From the NCBI GenBank assembly GCA_028023455.1, contig JAQFVV010006216.1, forward strand, positions 4,478,877 through 4,542,876: DNA of 64,000 nucleotides, given 5' to 3'. A model generated the notes under the pieces. That model was not told the origin of the DNA. It saw only the letters and a program-made list of their open reading frames with translations, and did no database searches. A program made the position numbers and the translations under genes. This document shows positions 23,572 to 36,960 of this stretch, piece after piece. Source of the stretch: Epiperipatus broadwayi. Taxonomy: Eukaryota > Onychophora > Udeonychophora > Euonychophora > Peripatidae. The stretch's first letter is position 1. Every line of letters begins with the position of its first letter.

Positions 23572-26222
23572 TATTCTTTTATATGTAATAGCCACCAAAT
23601 TCTCATATATTCTGCTAATATTATCCCAAAAACCTGGCTAAATTTAAACCTAAATACATTAACCATGTATGTGTGTGTATATATCTACATGTAGAGAGAA
23701 AATTGCATTTATATATGTAAACCTCTATAAATGCCCACATATATATTTCTAATAATAATTAAATGAAAAATGGGTTGTATATGTAACTTAAGACTACATA
23801 TATGCTAGAAGAATAATGTTAATAGAATTTAAAACATTACAGATTTCTTTATTTTAAAATATTTATTAAATTAGTAATATTTGAAATTATATATTTCTGC
23901 ATATATCGCTAAATTAAACGGTTGAGTTAAATATATAACAAAATGTTTTTCCATAATTTTAGATTTGTTTTTCTAGTTTTAGTGATGCCTGAAAAGTTAA
24001 TCCTGCTCACTGAAAATTGACCCAGTTTTAATTAAAGTTAAAATTAGATTTAAATTAGGAAAACTGAATAAATTACCGCATGTCACTCAGGTTCAAATTG
24101 ACCTAAGTGAAAAATAATCACAGTGGGATTCCACTGAATTTTGAAACAGCAAGTAACCTAGGGAAACAAGTCTAAAAATAATATAACAAAAGAGAGGAGG
24201 TGTACTGGTATATATGCTGCTGCAGCCATTTTTGAAACACTCTCTAAGATTATAATTTTAATAAAGTACTTAAAAAGCATTGATGATGATCATGTCAGGT
24301 AGATGGCTAAAAATCTTGCCTTCTGCCTCTGATGAGAAGCTGCCTAATGCGGGAAGAGATGAAGTAACAACCGTAACACCTAAAGAGGTCCCACGATGAA
24401 GAAATAACTTGTCAGCAGAAAAGAGAAGAAAATAGTAAATACTCCTTCAATTCTAAAGCTTTCAACTAAACTCAACTCTAAAATGCTAGCTTAATCTAAA
24501 TCAATAGCCATAATAATAGCGTAAACTAGAACTTATTTCTAAATGTAATTTTATTTTGTTTCAATCTTAAAATATTGCCAGATTTGATTTAAAATGATTT
24601 AAAAACTGGTTTAATATCTGATAACTAATTTGATAATTTAATAACTGATAAATACTGATTTAACTGCTTTATGATTTTAACTGAGTTATTATTTGCATAA
24701 ATAACACTTTTCATTTATTGATATGATTTCTTTATTTGATGGTTTACTTGCTGAATTTATTTATGATTGATTTAGTTACATATTAATCTTATTCCAAGTA
24801 ATTAAAGGTTATTCGATTTAACTTCTAAAATCTATATTTTAAATGTTTTAATATAACTTTAGTCATGTATAATACAAAATGATCTGTTTTAAAATAATTA
24901 TTAAAATTTCAAAGTTATTTTGTATATCTTAAGTTAATGATAATATTTGCCATCATTAATCTTATAAACTTAAAATTGTCGAAACTGAATCAATCAAATA
25001 TCAGCTAATTTCGCATAAGTTTCATTTTAAAACAAAGCCAAATTTCAGATTTCACATACGTGAAATCTTATCTTATATTTTAGATCTACATTTCATTTAA
25101 TTAAATCTATGCCAAATCTTATTATTTTTAGTTATGTTATTGTTTATGCTATATGTATTCAAAACCAGGTTTTATTCGTAATTAAATCATTAGTGAGACA
25201 TAATTAAGTTCTCACACATATATATGTAACTTCGTATATATGTAACTTAGTGTATATTGACACACAAACTAAAACCCTGTTTTGAAATGGTTAAAATATC
25301 TTAATTAAGATATAATTATGAGCCTACAATTATTCTAAGATAGATTTGCTTTTAAATATAATATTTAGCCAATATTCAGTTGAAGTGATAAAATGCAGCA
25401 TAAATCTATAGTTCTATATTGTAATTTCCCTTACTATGCTGTAATCCTCCTTAGATAAATAAAAGCCTATATAGATAGCTTTATAATTTGGATTCATAAG
25501 CTTTCCTTAATAGTATAATTATAAATACTAGAAAATGAACTGATACTGAGTAGTTTCATGAAGGAAACTATTGTTAGCATCTTAATTTTTATTATATGAT
25601 AATGTTGTCTGTGGTGCATATGTGTCCTTAACAAATGCTATGGTATACTCACTTGTTGCTCTATTCCTTAATGGTTGTATGTGATCGTGCTGCACCATTA
25701 CTCTTAGTTTGGGCAATTATCTTCTTCAGATGGTGGATTAGTACATGCCTCCACATTCTGCATCCTTAGAAATGGAGCATGAGACTCCCACTTAAATAAA
25801 TTGCTCGATCATCCGGACTAAAGACCTCTTATTTTCACAGCAATGAGTTTGGTCAAAGGGAACCATTACTTGGTAAAAATCCCGTGAATAAGGCACATAT
25901 ACAAGATGCAAAGACTCAGAATTGTATGTTTTCCATATGCTTTAGTGTCTGAAGTCTGGCTGCCAATAATCAGTTCATACTGCCATTATAATTCTTATTT
26001 TCAGCTTTGATCTGAATTCGAATCCAATTTAATATGCAGAATAGCTATATAGAGAATATATTAATTATTCGCACTTAGTAAAGTAAATCTACATCCTATG
26101 ATATAGCATAAACTAGGCATAGATAATCATGAGCGAATTCATAATCATGAGTGAATTCATTTAGTTATATAAAAATAATATTAAAGTTCATGAAAATGTA
26201 AATTCAAATGTATTATAATTTC
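23572..26222. other. No gene identified
   Basis: AT-rich DNA. Scattered TA-rich tracts and a small repeated ATATATGTAACTT motif near 25218-25250. The regions near 24190-24420 and 25590-26000 are of higher complexity but show no recognisable product. Confidence 0.5.
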
Positions 26223-26565
26223 ATCACCTGCAAGTAATTCACATATATATAGTTAAGTAAATTAAATATTTGTAACCTAAAAACTACAATCACCTAGTGA
26301 GTGATTAAAATGCTATATATAAACCGGAAGTGCATAAATATCAAATTATCACTTACGAATGGTAGACATATATGCAAGAAACCCAATAATTTGTAACTAG
26401 AAACTTAATATCACCTGTGAGTGATTTCACATACCGCCTATATATGTAAACCAAGTTATGCAAAACTCAGCCATAAGGAAATATATATCTAAAACCATCA
26501 CTTGCACATGAACCCAAATTTAATGTAAACATCCCTTAATCACCTGCATGTGAGACCAAGCATCT
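26223..26565. repeat. Degenerate tandem repeat around ATCACCTG
   Basis: ATCACCTGCAAGTAATTCACAT-like cores recur near 26223, 26290, 26347, 26412, 26492 and 26538, about 46-80 bp apart, with TATATATRTAAACC-like linkers. The units are strongly diverged. Confidence 0.5.
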
Positions 26566-27008
26566 AGCTATTGTAATTTTGTTTTGATTATTATTTCAAA
26601 ATTTAACTTAATTAAATTTATTTTAAATTTAACTTTGCTTCATGTCTTAGTCTTGCTCACCGACTCATAATTATTTCATCATTTAATAATTACTTATTAT
26701 TAGTTATTAAAAATAATTTCATTGTTTAATAATCATATACTAGCCACATGATATCTATATAGTTATACTAGATAGAATGTCAATTTTCCTCCCAGTCTTT
26801 TGCTCTACTGTTGTTCTACTGCCAGAACGTGATGAGGGAAAATACTGCTGCAGCCTCAGATGTGTCATCCGCAAGGTGGTAAATCTTTGAGCAATAGTGA
26901 AGGAACTAGGGCTATATTAGACCGTGGTTGCACCGTATTCTGGTTGGCCTTGGGATGATTTACTAAACTTCTAGGTTTTGTTATATGAATGTACATATTT
27001 TACCATTA
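26566..27008. other. No gene identified
   Basis: Unassigned DNA ending TTTTACCATTACAA just before a (TA)n tract. The reverse complement TTGTAATGGTA also begins the repeats at 44061 and 56042. Confidence 0.45.
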
Positions 27009-27030
27009 CAATATATATATATATATATAT

Positions 27031-28060
27031 GTGACTTCATATTATAATTATATGCTATTCTGTGCAGTAAAATAGCTAAGCAGCTGATGTTTCACTACAA
27101 TAGCAAGTACCTTCCTCAGAGCATTCTCTTTCTAAAATCATAGGAATGCATGTGAGATTTAAAACCATTATTTTTATCTTTTTATTTCTTCTCATATTTA
27201 AATTCTATTGGTTGAGAAGATTTAAAAATTAGTTTGTCTTTCAATAGCTTCTTCAAAATGTTGTTAATTTTTTTTAATTCACTAATTTCATTCAAACTCT
27301 TGGGCCTTTTAAAAATCTCTATAGATTCTCTTAGCAATCTCTGGTCATATAGTTCAATTTTTACTGGAATATTTGTTTTATCAAAATTGATATCATGATT
27401 AGTTAATTTTATATGAGAATAAATAGCTGATGAAGTGGATTTTTCTCTGACTGCCACGATGTGTTCTTTCTTTCTAATACTTATTCTATGACTAGTCTGG
27501 CCAATATATAAATGTAAACAGCCCTTATATGGAATTTTATATACACCATGATACTCCAAAGAAATTTTAACTTTAGGAAGTGAAAATATTTCATTAATCT
27601 TTTTGAAGGTAATGTAAACTATGTGAATATTATTTTTTTTTAGAATGTTACTAATTTTATCAATTATTCTTTTTATATATGGCAAAATTGTCTTAATTTC
27701 TGATGTATCAAAATCTTTTTTTTTTTTATATATGAAAAATCTCTATAAATAATGCTGTAACTAAAACCATTATCAAGAAGCATTTTATTAGTAGCAGAAA
27801 AAAAAATTAACAACATTTGGAAGAAGCTATTGGAATACAAACTAATTTTTAAATTTCTCAATCAGTAGAATTTAAATATGAGGAGAAAAAAATGATAAAA
27901 ATATGATTTTAAATCTCACATGCATTCCTATGATTTGAGACAGAGGACACTCTGAGGAAGGTACTGGTTATTGTACTGCTGAAACATCAGCTATTTAACT
28001 ATTTTACTACATGAAATATCCCAAAAATAATTATAATGTGAGTTCATCATTTATCCATGA
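27031..28060 (-). mobile_element. Penelope-like element fragment with inverted ends
   Basis: A minus-strand PLE endonuclease region (27182-27700) lies between inverted copies of a terminal sequence: 27031-27160 and about 27890-28055. The shared text, read from either side, is CTGAGGAAGGTACT, then GAAACATCAGCT, then CTATTTTACT and ATAATTATAAT. The reverse transcriptase is absent. (TA)n tracts border both sides. Inverted terminal copies (PLTR-like) are known for PLEs. Confidence 0.82.
27182..27710 (-). pseudogene. PLE GIY-YIG endonuclease domain
   Basis: PLEs encode a reverse transcriptase joined to a C-terminal GIY-YIG endonuclease that nicks the target. The frame starting at 27685 (MPYIKRIIDKISNILKKNNI) begins with the typical RT-to-endonuclease linker. 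It then shows GVYKIPYKGCLHLYIGQT, the GIY-YIG pair with its intervening Cys, RISIRKKEH with the conserved Arg, TNHDINF, and the RESIEI Glu region, ending in a lysine-rich tail at 27182. The first 167 codons are uninterrupted. Upstream, a T-run near 27718-27729 (minus-strand A-run) shifts the frame, with KKKK...PYIK still readable. No RT motifs remain. Confidence 0.85.
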
Positions 28061-28090
28061 AAATATTAGAATATATATATATATATATAT

Positions 28091-29415
28091 AAGTATAGAG
28101 GATTTGAACTCAGATTTTCAAGCACCCTTCAACTATCCACACTATCTCATACAACTGACACACATGACCACACACATGTAGAAAAGATTAATAATCACCA
28201 ATATACATATTTCATGCTAAATCAGCACTCATCAGTTGGTCCAGACTATCATCTCTCACACATATATATAATCAATGCTCAGTTTATATTAAGATAGCAA
28301 ATCTTCATACTTTAATGGACAGGCTTCAATCCACTGCAACCTCCAACTTTTCATCCATCCATATCATTGAAAATCTGATGATGAAAACTCAAATCCCATG
28401 CTGATGCCAACATTATTTACCATGCCCATGTTGACCTGAAGTCACTCTGACCCCTCATGTATAGGACAGTATCCATTAAATACATATAAGAGGGATGGAC
28501 AGGATACAAGCTTGATATGTAAATATTTGAAAATCAGGTGCTCTTCACAAACCTGGGAGCTTAATTGTAAGTATAGAGGATTTGAACTCAGATTTTCAAG
28601 TACCCTTCAACTATCTACACTATCTCATACAACTGACACACATGACCACACACATGTAGAAAAGATTAATAATCACCAATATACGTATTTCATGCTAAAC
28701 CAGCACTCATCAGTTGGTCCAGACTATCATCTCTCACACAACTGATGAGTGCTGGTTTAGCATGAAATATATATATATTGGTGATTATTAATCTTTTCTA
28801 CATGTGTGTGGTCATGTGTGTCAGTTGTATGAGATAGTGTGGATGGTTGAAGGGTGCTTGAAAATCTGAGTTCAAATCCTCTATACTTACAATTAAGCTC
28901 CCAGGTTTGTGAAGAGTGCCTGGTTTTCAAATATTTACATATCAAGCTTGTATCCTGTCCATCCCTCTTATATGTATTTAATGGATACTGTCCTATACAT
29001 GAGGGATCAGAGTGACTTCAGGTCAATATGGGCATGGCAATAATATTGGCATCAGCATGGGATTTGAGTTTTCATCATCAGATTTTCAATGATATGGATG
29101 GTTGAAAAGTTGGAGATTGCAGTGGATTGAAGCCTGTCCATTAAAGTATGAAGATTTGCTATCTTAATATAAACTGAGCATTGATTATATATATATGTGT
29201 GAGGGATGATAGTCTGGACTAACTGATGAGTGCTGGTTTAGCATAAAATACGTATATTGGTGATTATTAATCTTTTCTACATGCGTGTGGTCATGTGTGT
29301 CAGTTGTATGAGATATTGTGGATAGTTGAAGGGTGCTTGAAAATCTGAGTTCAAATCCTCTATACTTACAATTAAGCTCCCAGGTTTGTGAAGAGTGCCT
29401 GGTTTTCAAATATTT
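28091..29415. repeat. Giant palindrome of a dispersed repeat
   Basis: The left half (28091-28714) and right half (28741-29380) are inverted copies separated by 26 bp. Each half has the order a-b-a, where unit a (about 175 bp) runs from GTATAGAGGATTTGAACTC to GTCCAGACTATCATCTC and unit b contains GGGATGGACAGGATACAAGC. The palindrome is bounded by (TA)n on both sides. Open frames of 62-77 codons across the a units are the same non-coding repeat read several times. Confidence 0.88.
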
Positions 29416-29526
29416 ATATATATATATTATTTGAAATAATATATGTCAGTTTTGATTAATTGTATGCAATTATTGTTCTTAGTTCATAATTTTGGTGCTC
29501 AAATGTTAATTGATCTAAGAAATAGA

Positions 29527-29945
29527 CTAATATGAATTTAAGAAATACACAGATAAATAGATTGGCATGAGACAAAAAATATGTAGAGATAAAAGAGGTG
29601 TGTATAATTTAAATAAAAAAGAAAAGTACATAGAAATGGATAGAGGGAGGTATATGAGTAGATAGCTAGATAATGGGATAAAGTTAGGGCAATCATGAAT
29701 GCATACATAGGTAAAGGGATAGGGAGAAAAATGGGAAGATAGAGAGATAAATAGATAATAAAAATATAGATATATTGTTAGGAAATCAAGTAGCAAATAG
29801 TGATCAATAGATAGATAAATGGTGAGTTGAATAGAAGATTGGATAGCTAGTAAGTAAGCAGATAGTAGATAAGCAAATAAAAAAGTGAGAAATAAGTAGG
29901 CAAGTAGGCATGTAGTTAAGTAAGTAGGTATATAGATTACCAAAA
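29527..29945. repeat. Degenerate GATA/GTAA-type simple repeat
   Basis: A purine-rich stretch built from ATAGATAGATAAA and TAAGTAAGTAGG-like words. It gives a 138-codon minus-strand frame rich in Leu, Tyr and Ser that is a by-product of the repeat. Confidence 0.7.
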
Positions 29946-31840
29946 TAAAAACAAATTCATTTTAATAATTTTGTTTTGAATTAATGAAATATTTCAGTTA
30001 TCTAATGTGAATTTAAACTTTAAATTTAAACTAAGTAACTAGAATAATAAATCAAAATTGTATTATCATATGAACATTTGTTTAAATAGTTGTATATAAT
30101 AGTGACTTTCACAGTTCCATACAAGAAAGATAAAGAGAATAGGCATTCTAAGTTGGATTTTTTTTGTTCATTTCTATATTAGTAGATAGCATGAGTATAT
30201 TATTGAAAATAATCGTCACAATTTTTTTGTATTATTTGAAAAATAATCAAAATATTCCCTTATCATATAAGAATGTCTTTTATGGATTTAAAAAGATTAT
30301 ATCATTGTAATAATTTTATATGTGCCTTTCAATGCTTAAAAGAAATTTTTCCAATCAGTAAAGATCTATTTCTTTTACAATTGTTATTTACCATTTATTT
30401 TTATATCTTTTTATCAATTGTTGAATTTATTATTCTGCTAACTGAAAAATGCCACATGTTTTTTTAATGAAGTCATAATAATAAAATCATTGCCAGAAGA
30501 TTAATCAGGATTTTTTTTTATAAATCCAAAAAAAGACATCTTTATCCATAAAACTATCTTTAATAGAATTGAATGTTTAATAGCTATTAAAATTTAGCTT
30601 ACAAAGTATAAAAATTAAATTTGTTGTGTATGTGACTGGAATAAGCGTTATTTTAAAGGCATTTTCAATTTTTAATCCGACAAGATAAGAATCTGTGATC
30701 TGAAAGTCTGCCTTTGAAAGTGGTCATATGTCCTAAGTATTTTTTTGCACTCTCAACTATAAGATAATATAAAAAATATTCTTTTGAATATGAATGCATT
30801 CAATTTCCTTTAGAGAATTTTTTGTCTATACAAGTGTTTGTAGTGGAAAAAGTTCAATAACAGTATATAATTATATCCACAAGAAATAAAAACTTCTTTA
30901 AATTCTCAATTTTGGAGCAAAAGTACAAATAAAATGGCTTAAGTACTGATGCACATATCAACTGTTAATACCACTACCTTTTCATTGATATATTTAGGAA
31001 TTTTATGAATAAAAGAATGGATTTCATAACAGATTCAACAGAATGCAGTCTCTTTTTACTGGGTAATTTGTTCTTTTCAAAAAAAAAAAATGCAGTCATG
31101 TATTTATTTAATTAAATTTTCTTTCTCTTAAAGATATATTTTACTTGAGGAAGTTATATCAATCTTACATATTGATTGTCATTAGAAAAGAGTATTATTT
31201 TTTATGCAGATTTTTTTTTTTTTGCAGATTTTTAAAGATTATATCAAGCACAGTTTGCACATTCCATGTGTATATATATATTTATTAAAAATATAATACT
31301 TTTATTGCATCATTATTTTTTGATTTAGCATTATAATTATTGATTTTACAACTACTTCTATTACTTTAATTAGTAATCAGCCAGATATGATAACCTATAA
31401 GCAGAATGCTGTTAGAGCAACTATTTTACATCATTTTCACTTTTATGCTAGGTTTGGGATTTTAAAATAATGTTGCCTCAACATGTAGTCTCTGCAGAAC
31501 TGAAACTTCTGTCCTAAATCCAATATTAAAATGATTATTATTGATTTATTGTACATGCAATGATCATAATTGAAAGCTTTGAATTTACTAAGCCTGTTCC
31601 AGTTATTGATTATTATTTTTACTGTTATACATAAAAAATTAAAGATTGGAGTCACAATTGCTGCATGTATAGTTTAAGCTTGAAAAAGAGTTGCACAAGA
31701 AACATAACACAAAGCATAAGAATTTTGTGGCAATCAAGTTTTATATTAGATTAAGTAACAAAGAGTGGTAAGGTAAAAACACAGAGGAAACAGAAAAAGC
31801 GTCTTTGAGGAATTATTATTTTTATTTTATAATAAAGTTA
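29946..31840. other. No gene identified
   Basis: AT-rich DNA with poly-A and poly-T runs (about 31080-31090 and 31211-31223). Open frames at 30273-30467 and 31443-31655 show no domain. Confidence 0.5.
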
Positions 31841-31868
31841 TATACACACACACACATATATATATATA

Positions 31869-32822
31869 AGTATAGGGGATTTGAACTCAGATTTTCAAGC
31901 ACCCTTCAACTACCCACACTATCTCATACAACTGATACACATGACCACACACATGTAGAAAAGATTAATAATCACCAATATACGTATTTCGTGCTAAACC
32001 AGCACTCATCAGTTGGTCCAGACTATCATCTCTCACACATATCAATATAATCAATGCTCAGTTTTTATATTAAGATAGCAAATCTTCATACTTTAATGGA
32101 CAGGTTTCAATCCACTGCAACCTCCAACTTTTCAGCCATCCATATCATTGAAAATCTGATGATGAAACTCAAATCCCATGCTGATGCTAATATTATTGCC
32201 ATGCCCATGTTGACCTGAAGTCACTCTGACTCCTCTTGTGTAGGACAGTATCCATTAAATACATATAAGAGGGATGGACAGGATACAAGCTTAATATGTA
32301 AAAATATTTGAAACCAGGCACTCTTCACAAACCTGGGAGCTCAATTGTATCCTGCCCATCCCTCTTATATGTATTTAATGGATACTGCCCTATACAAGAG
32401 GAGTGAGAGTGACTTCAGGTCAATATGGGAATGGCAATAATATTAGCATCAGCATAGGATTTGAGTTTTCATCATCAGATTTTCAATGATATGGATGGCT
32501 GAAAAGTTGGAGGTTGCAGTGGATTGAAGCCTGTCCATTAAAGTATGAAGATTTGCTATCTTAATATAAACTGAGCATTGATTATATATATGTGTGAGAG
32601 ATGATAGTCTGGACCAACTGATGAGTGCTGGTTTAGCACGAAATATGTATATTGGTGATTATTAATCTTTTCTACATGTGTGTGGTCATGTGTATCAGTT
32701 GTATGAGATAGTGTGGGTAGTTGAAGGGTGCTTGAAAATCTGAGTTCAAATCCCCTATACTTACAATTGAGCTCCCAGGTTTGTGAAGAGTGCCTGGGTT
32801 CAAATATTTATATATATATATT
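31869..32822. repeat. Second palindrome of the same repeat family
   Basis: Left arm 31869-about 32283 (units a then b of the family at 28091) and right arm about 32348-32760 (b then a, inverted) are separated by roughly 64 bp containing AGGCACTCTTCACAAACCTGG. It starts after a (CA)n/(TA)n tract and ends at (TA)n near 32810-32821. The order a-b/b-a is simpler than at 28091, where each arm is a-b-a. Confidence 0.85.
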
Positions 32823-33800
32823 TGCTTCACCATCCACTGTGGTTTAACTAAAGACCCTGAGTCTAACCACAGTGAATGTAGACTAAATTTAAAGTAAGTA
32901 AAAACTTTAAAAAAACATTCCATAAATTCTATAAAATAAAATTAAAAGATTTTATTGTAGATAACAAAATAAAATTCCTAGAATCACAGAACTCATTAGA
33001 GAAAAAGATTAGTTAGATATGAATAATTAATTAAAAAACACTAATTAAAAATAAGATAGCAGAACAATGGGATTGAAATGTAAGATGGCCAACAAGTTAG
33101 ATATAAATTGAGAACTTGTCTTTGTTCTCAGCTCTATAGCTTGGACCAAAAACAGCCACAAAGATATTTTTATTGGAGAAGTATAATTAACTTTTTTTGG
33201 AAAGAGCTCTCTGCAACCAAGAAAATATCTTAGCCCCTTGCTGAATAAATTCTTAAGCCATCAGCATTCTATAGAAAAGGAGAAAAATAACTTAAAATGG
33301 GTGTTGTAAGTAAAATGGTGAAGTAGACTTTTTCTCTCTATCTTTCGATCGTTTTCCTGTCTGCTGGAGCTTGAAAGATGTAACCCAAGAAATGTAGTGT
33401 GCTAGAACAATTTTGCCTGACAATTTCCTGCTGCTATAAATGGATAACCAAGGAAAGAAATCACCGTAAGCTATCAGTATGGACTGCTGACCAGAATGTC
33501 TGCATCGCTATCTAATAAAGATGTACACAATCTTAAATCATTACCGGTAGTAACTTTAATTTTCATTTGTATTTTATGTTGACTTAAATTATAAACTTAA
33601 GTCATTTATGTATGATAATTATAATGTGTTAATATATGTAGCCTGATAACTTTTAACATTTTCATTGTTATTTTTTTTATTTGACCAGTATAATGGCAAT
33701 TCTTGATCCTATTAATATATACATAAATCTTTTTTTTGGTTAATGGGTTACCATTATACATTACTTGAATTAACTGAAACACACAGTCTTATTATATACC
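32823..33800. other. Unassigned DNA with a promoter-like patch
   Basis: Begins with a short inverted repeat, CACTGTGGTTTA against TAACCACAGTG (about 32834-32875). A TATAAATGG at 33435 is followed by TATCAGTATG (A at 33476, 41 bp on) and AATAAA at about 33513. The spacing is long for a TATA-initiator pair and I do not assign an element. No coding region was recognised. Confidence 0.35.
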
Positions 33801-33814
33801 TGTGTCTATATATG

Positions 33815-33990
33815 TAATATATAGGGTATATGAGCACAGACTTTCACATGACCCATCACTCTCCAAACTATCTCATAGCACTGGTACACTCGAAAACACA
33901 TATGTTGAAAAGATAAATAATCACCAATATACGTATTTCATGCTAAACCAGAAATCATCAGTTGGACCAGATTACTATCTCTACACATAT
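33815..33990 (+). repeat. Diverged single unit a of the palindrome family
   Basis: Matches unit a of the repeats at 28091 and 31869 in order: CTATCTCATA, AAAGATAAATAATCACCAAT, ATACGTATTTCATGCTAAACC, ATCATCAGTTGGACCAGA. It is not inverted or duplicated here, so it shows the basic unit. Confidence 0.7.
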
Positions 33991-36940
33991 ATGCTACAAG
34001 TACTCAGATAATTGTATACTACTTATATTTTTTTAAAAGAAAGTAACACAATTTCTTTCTTATTGCTTAGCATAAACATATGTATATTGGAGGAACTGGA
34101 GAAATATTCTAATTTCATTTATTTCTATCTGTTCGTCAGCTACTAAATATGGGAATATTTCAGATTTATTAGAAAACTCTTTGAATAAAATTTCTCCTTC
34201 CAATTCCCTCCGGCTGTATTGGTTTCACTAATTTTTCAAATATATATTAGAAAGAGAGAAAAAAGCAGAACACTCACTTGTTGTTTTTTTGGAAAAATAA
34301 TTCAATGTTTCTTTTAATTTATACTTAGAAATATAAAAGAAAATGGCATTTGAGTATATATATTAAAGTGTTCAATTTTATGCATTTTGTAAGAAAGATC
34401 CAATTCTATCTTGTATTTTTTATACTTTCTTAAAGTCAATCTGGGTTTTTACCAATATATATCTATTTGTCTAAAACAGATATAGCTTAAGTGTTTATAA
34501 TTTGATTAAATATAAGAGAGGGTACAGTATAGTTATATATGTGCAAATTAAAATCTTAAATCTTCATTCACTCTAAGGGTGAACTAGTCATATAGTAATT
34601 AATTAATATACCAATCTTTTTTATATATTTTAATGTTAGAAAAGTTGTGAAGTAATTATTTCTAATAGTAGATATTCTCTCAGTCTCAGAAAAATTTTGA
34701 AGTCATATTATTTTATATACGTATATTTTACCTAAGGTTTTAAAGTTTAATGGTCAGTTGACCGCATTTTTCTCTTATATTGTGCTACTTGGTGATCTGT
34801 GTGGAGGTCTTGGCACATATCCATAACTCCTGTCATCTTCGATTCATAGGCTAACACCACTTCGAGATTGTCATTGATGATAAAATGGATCTCAACCTCT
34901 TTTTCAAATATTAGTACTGGACACAAGCATGTATACTCCGTCCTGAGATCGGATCATACTGAGGTGAATGGGCTCCATCCTCTAACTCTTGTATTAGAAC
35001 CAGAGTGCTATCCAGACCTCAAGTTAGCCATCTATAAAAAAACTTTGTGCCTTCAAGACTTGCTTCTAAGCTCATACCATTAAATCACCAAGGACCATAG
35101 TAATGTTTAATTTCATTATAGATAAAACCTTAACTTTATAAAATGCTCAAAATATTGCTGAGTAAGTCTGAGAAGTGTTCACTGGGGGGTTCTTTACTTT
35201 GTCATTTAAATGCAGGCTATATTTGAACATGGCCTTAATCTATTTAACTAGTTTTTAGCCAATTGTCCATTTTTGTAATTTTACTCTAGAGTTATGTTTT
35301 TCTGTATCCCTCCTTTAAAGTAAAGCACCCAGTTATTGGCTAAGTATGGCATTGTTCTGTAATTATTGTACTATTGTTTAATTATATTAAGTGGATCTTA
35401 CTAATGCATATCAATACCTATCCATGTCTGTAGATGCAAGAAAATAACTTGCAACATTTTTTTTGTTAATTATTTCTTCAAATTGTCGTTTCTGTTAATT
35501 GAACAATAAACTTTCATTCACTAATCTCATCAATATCTTGTCTGTGTCATTATATTATCTAAACCTGATTTTTCTTTGTTAAAATTCCCCTTTAGGATCT
35601 CATCTCTCCCTGACCACTGGGCATACATGAAGAAGAAATTCTAGTGAGGTTTGGGAAGTAAGTCACTTGTAGCAATCTGGAGGAGTAGGTGAGGTTCTAA
35701 CCCCTCTACCTGCATCTCTAGATTGTGCTAAAGCAGCTCTACTTTTCATACCATTACAATAATATGTGAGAAATATTTTTAGCCAGTCACTTCTTTATTT
35801 GTTATTTCCAGATATTTATATTTTATAGTCATTTTATTATCCATTGATTGTTGATTTCATTGACAATGTGAATATAAGCTATATATATATTGAATAGATT
35901 GCCTATCTCAATTTATATTTAAGAAAATAGAAATAGTTGGCAGTCATAAGTTGGATTCAGATTTTATAATGAAATTTATTTTTCTATATATTATAGGAAC
36001 ACACACACATAGGTAAAGGTGTGTGTGTTCAAAAATAAAAGATGTTTATTTTCAATTTAATTTTAAAATACACTAAATTCTTTAAAAAGTTATAGACAGG
36101 AAATCAAAATGAAAAAAGGAAACTATTTTAAACATAGCTTAATTTATTATGACTAAAAAACATTAGGTTAATTGAGAAAATTTTTGATATAAAATATCAC
36201 AGTATTAAAGTAAATTCCTTAAAATAGATCTTTAAAATTAAGCTTTGTTCAGTGATTTGCAAATATTTTCAAATTTTAATTTAAAATATTTTTTAAAGAT
36301 TAAGATAAACTAATTGTAATTGTATTAATATATTTTGTTAATCTAAGGAATTTTGTATAAATTTAGGTTCAATTAAAAATAATTACTGGCTTATCTTGTT
36401 AAAAGTGTGGTTTTTTAAAAAGAGGTAACTATGTAGCCACTCTCAAAAATAATTTTTGTTCTTTTTACTGTCTGCTAGCCATGCCAGAATCATCATTTAT
36501 GTTACTATGTACTTTAAAAAATCTCTTCAAACATTTGAAGCAACCATCATGCATTGCTGAAGCCATTAAAAACTGCTTACTAAATATGGATTCCACAGCC
36601 AAGATATTCAACTCTTTCAGCTGAACTCCAACCTCATGCTAACCATCTACATGTATATAACATTGCAACTCCAACAGACATTCTTCACCACAATAAAAAA
36701 TAATCAAGTTTAATATAAATGCTACTCTGAACATGAAAACTCAATTGTGACTAAATATTTGGAAAACAAACAGTATATTTCACTAATAAATAACAAAAAG
36801 TCTCTTTATCATGATTTCACAAGTTGATATACAGAAACTCTTTTCTTGGGCATCTGTGGACATAAGTTAATAATTTTACTTAGTTTATGAACAATAATGA
36901 TTTTGATTTAATAAACTTAAAGAAACTCTAGATATCACAA
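33991..36940. other. No recognised gene; complex patch at 34740-35090
   Basis: Mostly AT-rich. The patch 34740-35090 is of higher complexity and includes a 71-codon plus-strand frame (34868-35083) without a domain I recognise. The sequence at 35600-35760 ends TACCATTACAAT, the reverse complement of the TTGTAATGGTA start seen at 44061 and 56042. A (TA)n-TTGAATAG junction occurs near 35880. Confidence 0.4.
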
Positions 36941-36960
36941 ACTAATAATATATATATATA

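Noticed and set aside
28512-29409. Several similar frames of 62-77 codons that look like a protein family
   Set aside because: They are one non-coding repeat unit seen on both strands of a palindrome, with no sign of codon-level constraint.
29527-29943. 138-codon Leu/Tyr-rich frame resembling a membrane protein
   Set aside because: The DNA is a degenerate GATA/GTAA simple repeat, which forces this composition.
33435-33518. A fifth promoter-bearing element
   Set aside because: TATA-to-initiator spacing is 41 bp and the TTGNACC/GGTATAA ends are lacking.
34868-35083. 71-codon frame as a host exon
   Set aside because: It is short, has no recognised domain, and no convincing splice-site pair was seen.
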